From the NCBI GenBank assembly GCA_015069605.1, contig SVII01000012.1, positions 1-41,699 on the forward strand: a stretch of 41,699 bases of DNA. Reading direction: 5' to 3'. The notes beneath the pieces were generated by a model that saw only the letters and a program-made list of their open reading frames with translations, was not told the origin of the DNA and did no database searches. Origin of the DNA: Clostridiales bacterium. GTDB taxonomy: Bacteria; Bacillota; Clostridia; Christensenellales; Borkfalkiaceae. The stretch's first letter is position 1. Every line of letters begins with the position of its first letter. This document shows, one piece after another, positions 23,257 through 30,831 of this stretch. The position numbers and the translations under genes are program-made.

Positions 23257-23418
23257 ATGAAAGAAAAGTTTTTTTGTTTTTTGCGTCGATTCGGTTTAGA
23301 CAAGCTCCTTTTGAAGCTGTTGGAAAAGCTCGCAATTCTGTTGATCAAGTGGCTGGCAAGCGGTGTGGAAGCCTTGCTTAGCTTCCTCGACGAGTTGCAC
23401 AATTCTCGCAACGGATAA
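23257..23418 (+). CDS. Small amphipathic peptide, unknown (53 aa)
   Basis: Read directly; absent from usual size cut-offs. The peptide starts MKEKFFCFLRRFGLDKLLLK and continues LLEKLAILLIKWLASGVEAL before a short polar end. A leucine-rich helix with Lys and Glu at 3-4 residue spacing is predicted from about 8 to 46, so it is amphipathic rather than a plain membrane anchor. AAAGGAG lies 7 nt before the ATG, ideal spacing. Its own promoter (23152) and a strong terminator (23468) bracket it, so it is a separate 315-nt transcript. The look is that of a type I toxin, a membrane-active peptide or a small regulatory protein; no family is recognised. Confidence 0.72.
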   Translation: MKEKFFCFLRRFGLDKLLLKLLEKLAILLIKWLASGVEALLSFLDELHNSRNG

Positions 23419-23440
23419 TTCCGATAATTGCGCCGCCATA

Positions 23441-23462
23441 AAAAACCGAATTTTTCGGTTTT
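23441..23462. other. Hairpin in the 3' UTR of the small peptide gene
   Basis: AAAACCGAA-TTT-TTCGGTTTT. On the minus strand it is followed by TTTTTT and would stop antisense transcripts; on the plus strand the T-run is part of the stem. Confidence 0.6.
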
Positions 23463-23467
23463 ACCCA

Positions 23468-23500
23468 CCTCGAACGCACTCCCCGTTCGGGGCTTTTTTT
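23468..23500 (+). terminator. Terminator of the small peptide gene
   Basis: CCTCGAACG-CACTCCC-CGTTCGGGG (9 bp with one G-U), then CTTTTTTT. Confidence 0.9.
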
Positions 23501-23543
23501 ATAAAAGGCATAGGCAGGTATGTGTTGAATATCTTTATAAAGC

Positions 23544-23578
23544 AAAAGAGCGTCGGACTTTTCAGCCTGACGCTCTTT
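23544..23578 (-). terminator. Terminator after the ferredoxin gene
   Basis: Minus strand AAAGAGCGTC paired with GACGCTCTTT (one mismatch pair region inside the loop side), 15 nt after the ferredoxin stop. Confidence 0.85.
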
Positions 23579-23592
23579 CTTGTTGTTCATGA

Positions 23593-23763
23593 TTATTCCG
23601 CTTTGATTGCGCCAACGGGGCAAGAATCTTCACAAGCGCCGCAATCAACGCATTCGTCGTTGATCACATAAATGCCGTTGTCCCCCAAAGAGATTGCGCC
23701 AACAGGACAGGTGTCCGCGCAAGCGCCGCAAGCAAGACATTCGTCTGTAATTACGTGTGCCAT
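23593..23763 (-). CDS. 2[4Fe-4S] ferredoxin, clostridial type (56 aa)
   Basis: Read directly. Small soluble electron carrier with two CxxCxxCxxxCP clusters: [16 protein letters not shown] and [16 protein letters not shown]. The two halves repeat each other, the typical internal duplication. GGAGG lies 9 nt before the ATG. It is a single-gene unit. Upstream, the region 23764-23891 has no feature that I can name. It would serve fermentative redox enzymes elsewhere in the genome; the neighbouring nifS supplies sulfur for such clusters. Confidence 0.96.
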   Translation of the reverse strand: MAHVITDECLACGACADTCPVGAISLGDNGIYVINDECVDCGACEDSCPVGAIKAE

Positions 23764-23891
23764 TTTTTGTTACCTCCGATTTATTTCGATTTTCTCTATT
23801 TGTATTATATCACATTTTTTTTGATTAGTAAAGAAATGCAAACCGCTTTTTCCGTGTTTTTGCGAAAATTTTACGATTTTTATTTCCACTT

Positions 23892-25037
23892 CTACTTGTT
23901 TCGCAACGTTTCCACCGTTTCTTTTGTCAATTTCGCACCGAGTAGAATTTCTTCTTCCGTGTTATTTTTTCCAAAACTAAACCGCACGCATTCTTTTGCT
24001 TCCGCTTCCGTCAGCCCCATTGCAATCAATACATGGCTAGGTTTCACCGACGCGCTGGCGCAAGCTGAACCCGCAGCCAAACACACACCTTGCAAATCCA
24101 TTTTAAATAAAAACGCCGTATTTTCTACGCCTTGGAAGCGTACATTCAGCACCGACGGCAATCCATTTTGAATATCTCCATTGATTTTCACGCCTTCCAA
24201 TTTCGAAATCTCCTGCAAAAACAAATCACGTAACCGACAAATTTTCTCGTTAGCTTCGGACATGGTAGCCACATTTTTATCATACGCCGCCGCCAAGCCT
24301 ACAATCGCCGGCACGTTCAAAGTCCCACCGCGAAGTCCTCTTTCTTGTTCCCCGCCAACGATATGTTTGTCAATCTTCACACCGCCGCGGATATACAGCA
24401 CGCCGCAGCCTTTTGGCCCGTAGAATTTATGTCCCGAAAAGGACAACATATCCACACCGAGTTCCTTTACGTTCAACGGCATATACGGCGCCGCTTGCAC
24501 CGCATCCGTGAAAAACAAACTACCGTTCGTCTTTGCCAACGCCGCCATTTCTCGAATAGGCTGCAAAACGCCCGTTTCATTATTTGCCGCCATCACCGCA
24601 ACCAAACCCGTCTTGTCCGTCAACGCTGCTTTTAACGCGTTTACCTCGACCATGCCCCTATCGTTTACGGGCAACCACGTCACAGAGAAACCTTCCTTTT
24701 CCAACTTCTCTACCGCCGCTTTTACCGCGTGATGTTCAATCATCGTCGTGATGATATGCGTTCTACCCACCGCTTTTTGCGCGTACGCGCCGCCAAACAC
24801 AGCCCAATTATCACTCTCCGTACCGCCCGACGTAAAATACACCTCGTTGGGTTTTGCGCCGATAAGTTCCGCAATACGATCTCGCGCCTCGTCCACAGCG
24901 TTCATACCCTTACGCCCGATCGCGTGCGGAGAATCCGCATTCCCGAACTCTTCCGTAAAATAGGGTAACATTTTTTGCAATACTTCCGCATCCAACGGCG
25001 TCGTCGCCGCGTGATCGAAATAAATCCCTTTCGCCAT
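23892..25037 (-). CDS. nifS: Cysteine desulfurase, NifS/IscS family
   Basis: PLP enzyme that takes sulfur from cysteine for Fe-S clusters and tRNA thiolation. 381 aa. Motifs: YFDHAATTPLD at the start, TSGGTESDNWA, ANNETGVLQPI, the Schiff-base Lys in SFSGHKFYGPKGCG near residue 203, and the mobile catalytic Cys in GSACASASVKPSHVL near residue 325. The 12-residue loop insertion marks it as class I (NifS/IscS) rather than SufS. GAAGGAAAG precedes the ATG. No iscU-type scaffold lies next to it in this window; the gene stands alone with its own consensus promoter. Confidence 0.96.
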   Translation of the reverse strand: MAKGIYFDHAATTPLDAEVLQKMLPYFTEEFGNADSPHAIGRKGMNAVDEARDRIAELIGAKPNEVYFTSGGTESDNWAVFGGAYAQKAVGRTHIITTMIEHHAVKAAVEKLEKEGFSVTWLPVNDRGMVEVNALKAALTDKTGLVAVMAANNETGVLQPIREMAALAKTNGSLFFTDAVQAAPYMPLNVKELGVDMLSFSGHKFYGPKGCGVLYIRGGVKIDKHIVGGEQERGLRGGTLNVPAIVGLAAAYDKNVATMSEANEKICRLRDLFLQEISKLEGVKINGDIQNGLPSVLNVRFQGVENTAFLFKMDLQGVCLAAGSACASASVKPSHVLIAMGLTEAEAKECVRFSFGKNNTEEEILLGAKLTKETVETLRNK

Positions 25038-25080
25038 TTTCTTTCCTTCACGTTTACTGCGTTCTTTTTACTTCCTATAT

Positions 25081-25109
25081 ATTATATCAAGTCTATTTTC
25101 GTTTGTCAA
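25081..25109 (-). promoter_or_regulatory. Full-consensus promoter of nifS
   Basis: Minus strand TTGACA, 17-nt spacer ending TGA (extended -10), TATAAT. Leader about 37 nt. No Rrf2/IscR-type box is obvious. Confidence 0.9.
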
Positions 25110-25175
25110 TCGAGTATGGATATACATAGTTATAAAAAAAATTACAAAAAATTGAAACTTTTTTCAAAAAACCCC

Positions 25176-25204
25176 TTGAAAAATGTTAAAAAATATAATA
25201 TAAT
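25176..25204 (+). promoter_or_regulatory. Promoter of the EF-G-like gene
   Basis: TTGAAA, 17-nt spacer, TATAAT. Predicted +1 at 25211. Confidence 0.85.
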
Positions 25205-25210
25205 GATTGC

Positions 25211-25304
25211 AATTATCGGATCCCTTGTAAAATGAGGCGAAAAAGTTGCAACAACCGTTTCAAACCGCCTACGTTTTACGCCCCATCGACCGATAAAATT
25301 TTTT
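25211..25304 (+). ncRNA. Structured 5' UTR of the EF-G-like gene (candidate cis-regulatory RNA)
   Basis: Three nested helices: TTATCGG (25213) with CCGATAA (25290), GTAAAA (25227) with TTTTAC (25274), and GGCG (25236) with CGCC (25266), separated by internal loops of 7/10 and 3/4 nt. The 26-nt apical region can form a small GTTG-CAA-CAAC hairpin. The outer helix starts 2 nt after the predicted transcription start and is followed by AATTTTTT, like an intrinsic terminator. The ribosome site GGGGGA lies downstream, at 25315-25320. No known riboswitch class is recognised. Confidence 0.55.
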
Positions 25305-25327
25305 CAAACACACAGGGGGATTTTATT

Positions 25328-27388
25328 ATGAGTTTTAAAGGCGAGAATATCCGTAACATTGCGGTAGTTGGTCACAGCGGCGAAGGCAAGACAACATTGT
25401 GTGAAGCAATGCTTTTCAACGGCAGCGCGATTGACCGTATGGGTAAAGTTTTGGACGGCACGACCGTTTCCGACTTCGACGAGCTTGAAAAAGCAAAGAA
25501 GATGTCCATTTACACCTCTTGCTCGCATTTGGTATGGAAAGACGTAAAGGTAAACCTCCTCGATTTACCTGGTTATTACGATTTTGAAGGCGAACGCAAC
25601 GAAGGTCTGCGCGCAGCAGGCGGCGCTTTGCTGGTTATCGGCGCAAACGGCGTCATTCCCATCGGCGCGGAATCCATCGTGGATTATTGCTTGAAACTTG
25701 GTAAACCGCTCATCATCTTCATCAACGGTATGGATAAAGACAACGCGGACTACATGGGTACAATCCAGGCTTTGAAAGCGAAATACGCAGGTAAACTTGC
25801 TCCCATCCAAATTCCTATTATGGAAAACGGCAAGATGCAGGGTTGTATCAACGCATTGCAAGAACGCGCATATCTTTTCAAGGAAGGCGGCCCTCAAGAA
25901 ATTCCCATTCCCGAAAATATGAAAGATCAAGTTGCGGAAATGCAAGCGCAACTTATGGAAACAGCGGCTGAAAACGACGAAATCTTGCTTGACAAGTTCT
26001 TCGAAAGCGGCGAATTAACCCGTGAAGAAACCATTCGCGGTATTCGTATCGGTATCGCTTCCGTCAACACCATTCCTGTTATGGCAGGTTCGGCACTCCA
26101 AAACCGCGGTGTCATCAACCTTTTGAACGAAATCGTTACGTATATGCCTCAGGCACGCGAACGTTTAAATACGATGGTAGAAGATTTGTCTAGCGATGGC
26201 AAAATGTTCTCTCTCCGCACGGAAGAAGACGCGCCTTTCGCAGCACAGGTATTCAAAACAGTTATCGATCCCTATTCGGGCAAACTTAGTTATTTGAAGA
26301 GTTTCCGCGGCATTTTAAAGAGCGGCTCGACCGTTTGGAACCCCAACACCGAAACGGAAGAACGTATCGGTCAGATTTACGTTATGCGCGGCAAGAAGAT
26401 GGAACCCGTAGATCAGTTGGAAGCGGGTGATATCGGTGCAGTAAACAAACTCAACAACACGAATACAGGCGACACCCTTTGCGATCCCAACGCAAAAGTG
26501 AAATTCAGCCCCATTTACTTCCCGAAGCCCACCCTCTTTATGTCCGTGGCGGCTGAAAAGAAAGGCGAAGAAGACAAAGTGTTCGCTGGTCTTGCAAAAC
26601 TTGGCGAAGAAGATTACACCTTCTCGATTGAAAAGAGTAGTGAAACGGGCGAAATGCTCCTCGGCGGCCAGGGTGATATTCAGCTTGAACTCCTTGCAAA
26701 GAGAGTAAAAGCACGTTACGGCGTAGATATGAAGTTGTCCGAACCCAAAGTTGCATACCGTGAAACCATTCGCGGCAGCGCGGAAGCGGAAGGCAAACAC
26801 AAGAAACAATCGGGCGGCCATGGTCAATACGGTCATTGTAAGATTCGTTTCTCCCCTTGCGAAGAAGAATTTATGTTCGACGAAGAAGTTGTTGGCGGCG
26901 CAGTACCTAAGAACTACTTCCCTGCGGTTGAAAAAGGCTTGCGCGAATGCATGGAAAGCGGTCCCTTGGCCGGCTATCCCGTTACGGGCGTAAAAGCAGT
27001 GCTTTACGACGGAAGTTATCATGACGTTGACTCCAACGAATTGTCCTTCAAGATGGCGGCTGCATTAGCGTTTAAGGAAGGTTTGAAGAATGCGAAACCC
27101 GTTCTTCTTGAACCCATTCACCGTTTAAAGATCGCTATCCCTGCGGATTATCTTGGCGACGTTATGGGCGATATCAATAAACGCCGCGGTCGTATCATGG
27201 GTACGGATACCGAAGGCAATAACTCGATTATCACTGCAGAAGTTCCTCTTGCGGAAATTAAATCTTATACAATGGAACTCCGTTCGCTTACGCGCGGTAG
27301 CGGTAAATTCGTATCTGAATTCCTTGGCTACGAAGACGTACCTCCTATGATGGTGGATAAGATTATTGCAGAGGCGCAAAAGGCATAA
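25328..27388 (+). CDS. Elongation factor G-like translational GTPase (EF-G paralogue)
   Basis: 686 aa with the five-domain EF-G plan. G1 is GHSGEGKTTL instead of the AHIDAGKTT of true EF-G, G3 is LLDLPGYYDF and G4 is NGMDKDNAD. Domain II follows, then domain IV with the KHKKQSGGHGQYGHCKI loop and the C-terminal IKSYTMELRSLTRGSGKFVSEF. These differences place it in the second EF-G class found as an extra copy in many Firmicutes; its role (recycling, stress or a backup) is not established. The start at 25328 is chosen because GGGGGA lies 8 nt upstream. The frame is open back to 25232, but that stretch is the structured leader. Own promoter and terminator. Confidence 0.93.
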   Translation: MSFKGENIRNIAVVGHSGEGKTTLCEAMLFNGSAIDRMGKVLDGTTVSDFDELEKAKKMSIYTSCSHLVWKDVKVNLLDLPGYYDFEGERNEGLRAAGGALLVIGANGVIPIGAESIVDYCLKLGKPLIIFINGMDKDNADYMGTIQALKAKYAGKLAPIQIPIMENGKMQGCINALQERAYLFKEGGPQEIPIPENMKDQVAEMQAQLMETAAENDEILLDKFFESGELTREETIRGIRIGIASVNTIPVMAGSALQNRGVINLLNEIVTYMPQARERLNTMVEDLSSDGKMFSLRTEEDAPFAAQVFKTVIDPYSGKLSYLKSFRGILKSGSTVWNPNTETEERIGQIYVMRGKKMEPVDQLEAGDIGAVNKLNNTNTGDTLCDPNAKVKFSPIYFPKPTLFMSVAAEKKGEEDKVFAGLAKLGEEDYTFSIEKSSETGEMLLGGQGDIQLELLAKRVKARYGVDMKLSEPKVAYRETIRGSAEAEGKHKKQSGGHGQYGHCKIRFSPCEEEFMFDEEVVGGAVPKNYFPAVEKGLRECMESGPLAGYPVTGVKAVLYDGSYHDVDSNELSFKMAAALAFKEGLKNAKPVLLEPIHRLKIAIPADYLGDVMGDINKRRGRIMGTDTEGNNSIITAEVPLAEIKSYTMELRSLTRGSGKFVSEFLGYEDVPPMMVDKIIAEAQKA

Positions 27389-27414
27389 CGCCATTTTGAG
27401 CCGATCAAACCACG

Positions 27415-27450
27415 AAAGTCTTTCGGAATCCCCCTCCGAAAGACTTTCTT
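27415..27450 (+). terminator. Terminator after the EF-G-like gene
   Basis: GAAAGTCTTTCGGA paired with TCCGAAAGACTTTC, 14 bp, loop ATCCCCC, then TTTTGCTT. The next promoter starts 5 nt later. Confidence 0.93.
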
Positions 27451-27454
27451 TTGC

Positions 27455-27484
27455 TTGCCTACACGAAACATTTTATGCTATACT
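27455..27484 (+). promoter_or_regulatory. Promoter of the PAP2 gene (leaderless geometry)
   Basis: TTGCCT, 18-nt spacer with extended TGC, TATACT. +1 falls on 27491, the A of the ATG. Confidence 0.75.
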
Positions 27485-27490
27485 GAATAT

Positions 27491-28009
27491 ATGAAATACG
27501 ATTACAAATTGCTTTATCAAAAAAATGCAGATTTTTACAACGCGCACCCGAAATGTCAACAAGCACTACGTTTTTTAAACAAAGCCCTCACTGCAATTTG
27601 CGTGCTAGCGTATGCAGCGTTATGGGCATACGCGCTGTTTATCAAACCGTTTGCGCGCGAAGATTTGTTGAAAATTTTCTTTTTCCCAATGCTTTGTTTA
27701 GTGGTAGTGACGGCGTTACGGCTATTTTTTGAACGCCCCCGCCCGTACGCGGAAAATGGCGCAGGAATCACTCCGTTTATGCAAAAGAAAAATTCCGACA
27801 ATAAGTCTTTCCCCAGCCGCCACGTAGCCTGCGCATTTGTAATCGCTATGGTGTATATGCCCTACGTTTTATGGGCAGGCGCAGGATTGCTTGTTTGCAG
27901 TTTGGCTTTGGCATATATCCGTTTTGCGTTAGGTTTACACTACCCCTCCGACCTACTTGCAGGCAGTATTGTAGGCGCAGGCGTCGGCGCTTTGATGTTC
28001 CTTTTGTAA
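27491..28009 (+). CDS. PAP2-family membrane phosphatase
   Basis: 172 aa integral membrane lipid phosphatase. The three PAP2 blocks are present: K-x6-RP as ALRLFFERPRP, PSRHVACAF with the catalytic His, and YIRFALGLHYPSDLLAG with Arg, His and Asp. Five or six membrane helices. Likely an undecaprenyl-pyrophosphate or phosphatidate phosphatase; which one is not clear from sequence. The start at 27491 is chosen because a frame 12 codons longer begins inside the promoter. No Shine-Dalgarno. Monocistronic. Confidence 0.93.
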   Translation: MKYDYKLLYQKNADFYNAHPKCQQALRFLNKALTAICVLAYAALWAYALFIKPFAREDLLKIFFFPMLCLVVVTALRLFFERPRPYAENGAGITPFMQKKNSDNKSFPSRHVACAFVIAMVYMPYVLWAGAGLLVCSLALAYIRFALGLHYPSDLLAGSIVGAGVGALMFLL

Positions 28010-28045
28010 CCTATAAGAAATCAAGAAAGGTTAATACTAAAAAAT

Positions 28046-28076
28046 AAAAGCAGGCTGTTTTTTTCAGTCTGCTTTT
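28046..28076. terminator. Bidirectional terminator between PAP2 gene and rsmA
   Basis: AAAAGCAGGCTG / CAGTCTGCTTTT, 12 bp with one G-U, loop of seven T. Good T-runs on both strands. Confidence 0.9.
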
Positions 28077-28080
28077 CTTC

Positions 28081-28923
28081 TTATAATTTGATCACTCCCA
28101 AATCCATCAACACGTCGGAAAGTTTCGCTAAGCGTTGCGGAGATAACGTTTCCCCTCTCGCTTTTTCATCAATCTCTGCTTGCGCAAGCGCCGCTTTCGC
28201 TATGTCGCGCGTGATTTTAAAGCTGTTGACAAGATTGTTTTCCAACGTTTTACGACGATTCAAAAAGGCACATTTCACCGTTTGACGATACGCTCTTTCG
28301 TCCTTCACCGCGACCCGTCCCCGCTCAAAATCAATTTTTACCACCGCGGAATCCACGTTGGGGCGAGGATAGAACATATTCCTCGAAACGCGTTTTACAA
28401 TCTTGGCATTACCTTTTAATGCGATCGCCGCTGTGATCGAGCCGTATTCAGGAGTGTCCTCTTTCGCGCAAAAACGCTCCGCCACTTCTTCTTGCACCAT
28501 GATGGACAAACCTTGCACTTTATCGCTTTCTTCCAACAATTTGGTGACAAGCGGCGTTGTGATATAATAGGGCAAATTCGCTACGACCGTGTATTCCTCA
28601 ATCTCCGCTTCAAATTCCTTTAAATTGAGTTTATTGAAATCGCGGAAAATAACTTCGACGTTTTCTAAGCCCGCCAACGTTTCCGCTAAGACGGGTTGTA
28701 AATCACGGTCAATATCAAAGGCATACACTTTTTTCGCTGCCTCCGCCAACGCGCGCGTCAGCGTACCTGCGCCGCAACCGATTTCCACCACCGTCGTGTC
28801 TTTCGTAATCCCTGAAGCCTCGACGATCGACGTCAATAAATTGGTGTCGGAGATGAAATTTTGCCCGAATTGTTTTTTAAAATGAAAGCCGTGCTTTTCC
28901 AACACTGTACGCAATTCCTGCAT
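28081..28923 (-). CDS. rsmA: 16S rRNA dimethyladenosine transferase
   Basis: Dimethylates A1518 and A1519 of 16S rRNA during small subunit maturation. 280 aa. FKKQFGQNFISD at the start, VVEIGCGAGTLTRAL for S-adenosylmethionine, and the NLPYYITTPL active site; the C-terminal helical domain ends with KLSDVLMDLGV. AAGGAGG lies 8 nt upstream of the ATG. It follows the tatD-radical SAM pair (gap 37 nt) in the order metG-tatD-rSAM-rsmA, close to the widespread clostridial order metG-tatD-rnmV-ksgA, with the radical SAM gene where rnmV (ribonuclease M5) usually lies. Confidence 0.97.
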   Translation of the reverse strand: MQELRTVLEKHGFHFKKQFGQNFISDTNLLTSIVEASGITKDTTVVEIGCGAGTLTRALAEAAKKVYAFDIDRDLQPVLAETLAGLENVEVIFRDFNKLNLKEFEAEIEEYTVVANLPYYITTPLVTKLLEESDKVQGLSIMVQEEVAERFCAKEDTPEYGSITAAIALKGNAKIVKRVSRNMFYPRPNVDSAVVKIDFERGRVAVKDERAYRQTVKCAFLNRRKTLENNLVNSFKITRDIAKAALAQAEIDEKARGETLSPQRLAKLSDVLMDLGVIKL

Positions 28924-28960
28924 AGTTCGCCTCCTTTTTTGATATTTTTTCTATTTCGTA

Positions 28961-30013
28961 TTAGGAATCCGTGATATATTTCCGCACGTAAAGAGGAATT
29001 TTTAAGCTGTCCGCAAGGCATTTGCAAGCGGCAACTTCCTCTTCACCGATGCAATCAACGATGGAAAATCTACAATCCACACCGTTTCTGCGGCACAATT
29101 TTGCAAACTCGATCATACCTGCAAACCCTGCTTCGCCAAATTGTGAACGGCAAATGGGTTGGTATTTTTCATAACAGGACGCATTCAGCGAAATGTTAAC
29201 AAAATCAATCTTTCCCTTTAAATCGGGAACAATGTCGCGCTTATTTACTAAATTTCCCTGCCCGTTGGTGTTCAAGCGAGTCTTTAACCCCTTTTCATGG
29301 AAATAATCGCAAAGCGCTACCATTTCCGCTACCTTATATGTAGGTTCGCCAAAACCGCAGAATACGACTTCTTTAAACCGTGTCAAATCGCCAAAACCTT
29401 TCGCCGCGGAAATCACTTTTTCCACCGTGGGATCACCATTTCTCAACCATAAATAGTTGCCATAATAACTCGATCTTTCGTTTCTCACGCAAAAATCGCA
29501 GCCGTTGCAGCATTTGTTTGTGAGGTTGACGTAGAGATTTCCGTCCAACGTATAAAGGTAAGTATCCTTGCGGTTTTCTTCCTTTTTATTGCGGTCGTTA
29601 CGATCATTTTTATCGTTCGTCTTATCCCTGCCCCCGACATTTTGATTTTTCGGCTGGTTTTGTTGCTTAACGTTTTGTCCGTTCGGTTTGCCTTGGTTTT
29701 TATTTTTTTGCTGATTGCCGCCCTGCTGATTTTGCTTATTTTGCCCATTTTGCTTGGACGGATTTTGCTGATTTTGTTTATTCTGCGGCTGATTTTGCTT
29801 TTGCGGTTGCTGTTTTTGCGCATTCGCATTATTGCCTTGCGCATTTTGTTGATTTTGCGCATTTTGGGTGTTTTGTACATTTTGTCCTTGGCCGCCGTTA
29901 CCGCCCTTTTTCTTCTTACGACGATGACGACCGCCTTGGAAATTACCCCCGTGGCCACCTTGCGTATTTTCCGCCGCGCCTTGTTGTTTAAATTGCTTGT
30001 TTTCTTGTTCCAT
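28961..30013 (-). CDS. TatD-linked radical SAM protein with Asn/Gln-rich N-terminus
   Basis: 350 aa. Residues about 150-350 are a radical S-adenosylmethionine domain: YVNLTNKCCNGCDFCVRN has the C-x3-C-x2-C cluster motif, followed by VVFCGFGEPTYK and RLNTNGQGNL. This matches the TatD-associated radical SAM family, whose reaction is unknown, and the tatD gene lies only 6 nt upstream. Residues 1-150 are unlike the family: Gly/Lys blocks then a long stretch of Asn, Gln and Lys (for example QNTQNAQNQQNAQGNN), unfolded and prion-like in composition. There is no stop or frame break between the parts. Predicted cytoplasmic. Confidence 0.9.
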   Translation of the reverse strand: MEQENKQFKQQGAAENTQGGHGGNFQGGRHRRKKKKGGNGGQGQNVQNTQNAQNQQNAQGNNANAQKQQPQKQNQPQNKQNQQNPSKQNGQNKQNQQGGNQQKNKNQGKPNGQNVKQQNQPKNQNVGGRDKTNDKNDRNDRNKKEENRKDTYLYTLDGNLYVNLTNKCCNGCDFCVRNERSSYYGNYLWLRNGDPTVEKVISAAKGFGDLTRFKEVVFCGFGEPTYKVAEMVALCDYFHEKGLKTRLNTNGQGNLVNKRDIVPDLKGKIDFVNISLNASCYEKYQPICRSQFGEAGFAGMIEFAKLCRRNGVDCRFSIVDCIGEEEVAACKCLADSLKIPLYVRKYITDS

Positions 30014-30019
30014 AGGATA

Positions 30020-30805
30020 TTATTTCAGCTTAAAAAACAGCGTTTTTGCATTTTGCAAAATGCGTTTTGCAAGCTCCTCCTCATTTTCATTGCGAAGCGC
30101 CGCCAAATTTTCAACGACGTGCTTTACGTTCTTCGGTTCGTTGGGAAACACGCCGCGATATGGCGTGGGTGTGAGATATGGACAGTCCGTTTCCGACAAA
30201 ATGCAGGGGGCAGGTACGAGCTGAGCGCATTCCTGCGTCTTTTTCGCGTTCTTAAACGTGGACGTTCCTCCAAAGGAAAAACACAGTCCAAGTGCCGCAA
30301 AATCCCGCATCATTTCAGGGGAATACGAATAACAATGCATCAATCCACCCTTTTTTAATAAATGCTGATTTGCCTTTAAAATCTCCAACGTTTCCTGCGC
30401 GGCGTCGCGGCTGTGCAATACGACGGGCAAACCCACCCTATCCGCCAACACAAGCTGCCGCACGAACAATTCTCTTTGAAAGGCAGGTTCGGGATTGTCG
30501 TCGAAATGGTAATCCAAACCGATTTCCCCCACCGCCACGCATTTTTCATGCGCGCACAGTTTTTCGATTTCCTCCAAATCGCCTTCTTTGTATTTTTTTA
30601 ACTCACTTGGATGAAACCCAGCGCAAAAATACACGTTGTCGTATTTCTCCGCAATCCCCGCGGAATTTTTCGACGAATCGAGGTCAAACCCCGAACAAAT
30701 CACGATTTTCACACCGTTTTCCCGCGCGCGGTGAAGAACTTCGTCCACACCGCCCACGGCTTGATACTCCTCACCCGTGAGATGACAATGCACGTCAATG
30801 TACAT
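30020..30805 (-). CDS. tatD: TatD-family metal-dependent hydrolase
   Basis: 261 aa TIM-barrel nuclease-like hydrolase, cytoplasmic. Metal ligands: DVHCHL at residues 4-9, GEIGLDYH, HSRDA, MHCYS and SETDCPYLTP. Family members have 3'-5' exonuclease activity and may act in DNA repair or D-Tyr-tRNA type quality control; the physiological substrate is debated. GGAG lies 8 nt before the ATG. It follows metG by 26 nt and precedes the radical SAM gene by 6 nt, so all are one operon. Confidence 0.95.
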   Translation of the reverse strand: MYIDVHCHLTGEEYQAVGGVDEVLHRARENGVKIVICSGFDLDSSKNSAGIAEKYDNVYFCAGFHPSELKKYKEGDLEEIEKLCAHEKCVAVGEIGLDYHFDDNPEPAFQRELFVRQLVLADRVGLPVVLHSRDAAQETLEILKANQHLLKKGGLMHCYSYSPEMMRDFAALGLCFSFGGTSTFKNAKKTQECAQLVPAPCILSETDCPYLTPTPYRGVFPNEPKNVKHVVENLAALRNENEEELAKRILQNAKTLFFKLK

Positions 30806-30831
30806 GTTCGTCTCCTTTATACCGCCTGCCT

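Noticed and set aside
30206-30220. GGGGGCAGGTACGAG-like word also near 15603 and 35023 as a dispersed repeat
   Set aside because: Only about 13-15 bases; two copies lie in coding sequence (tatD and the spmA end, where it gives the spmB ribosome site). Probably chance.
29642-30358. 238-codon plus-strand frame rich in Leu and Ile, like a membrane protein
   Set aside because: It is the complement of the Asn/Gln codons of the radical SAM protein and of tatD; the hydrophobicity is an artefact of that.
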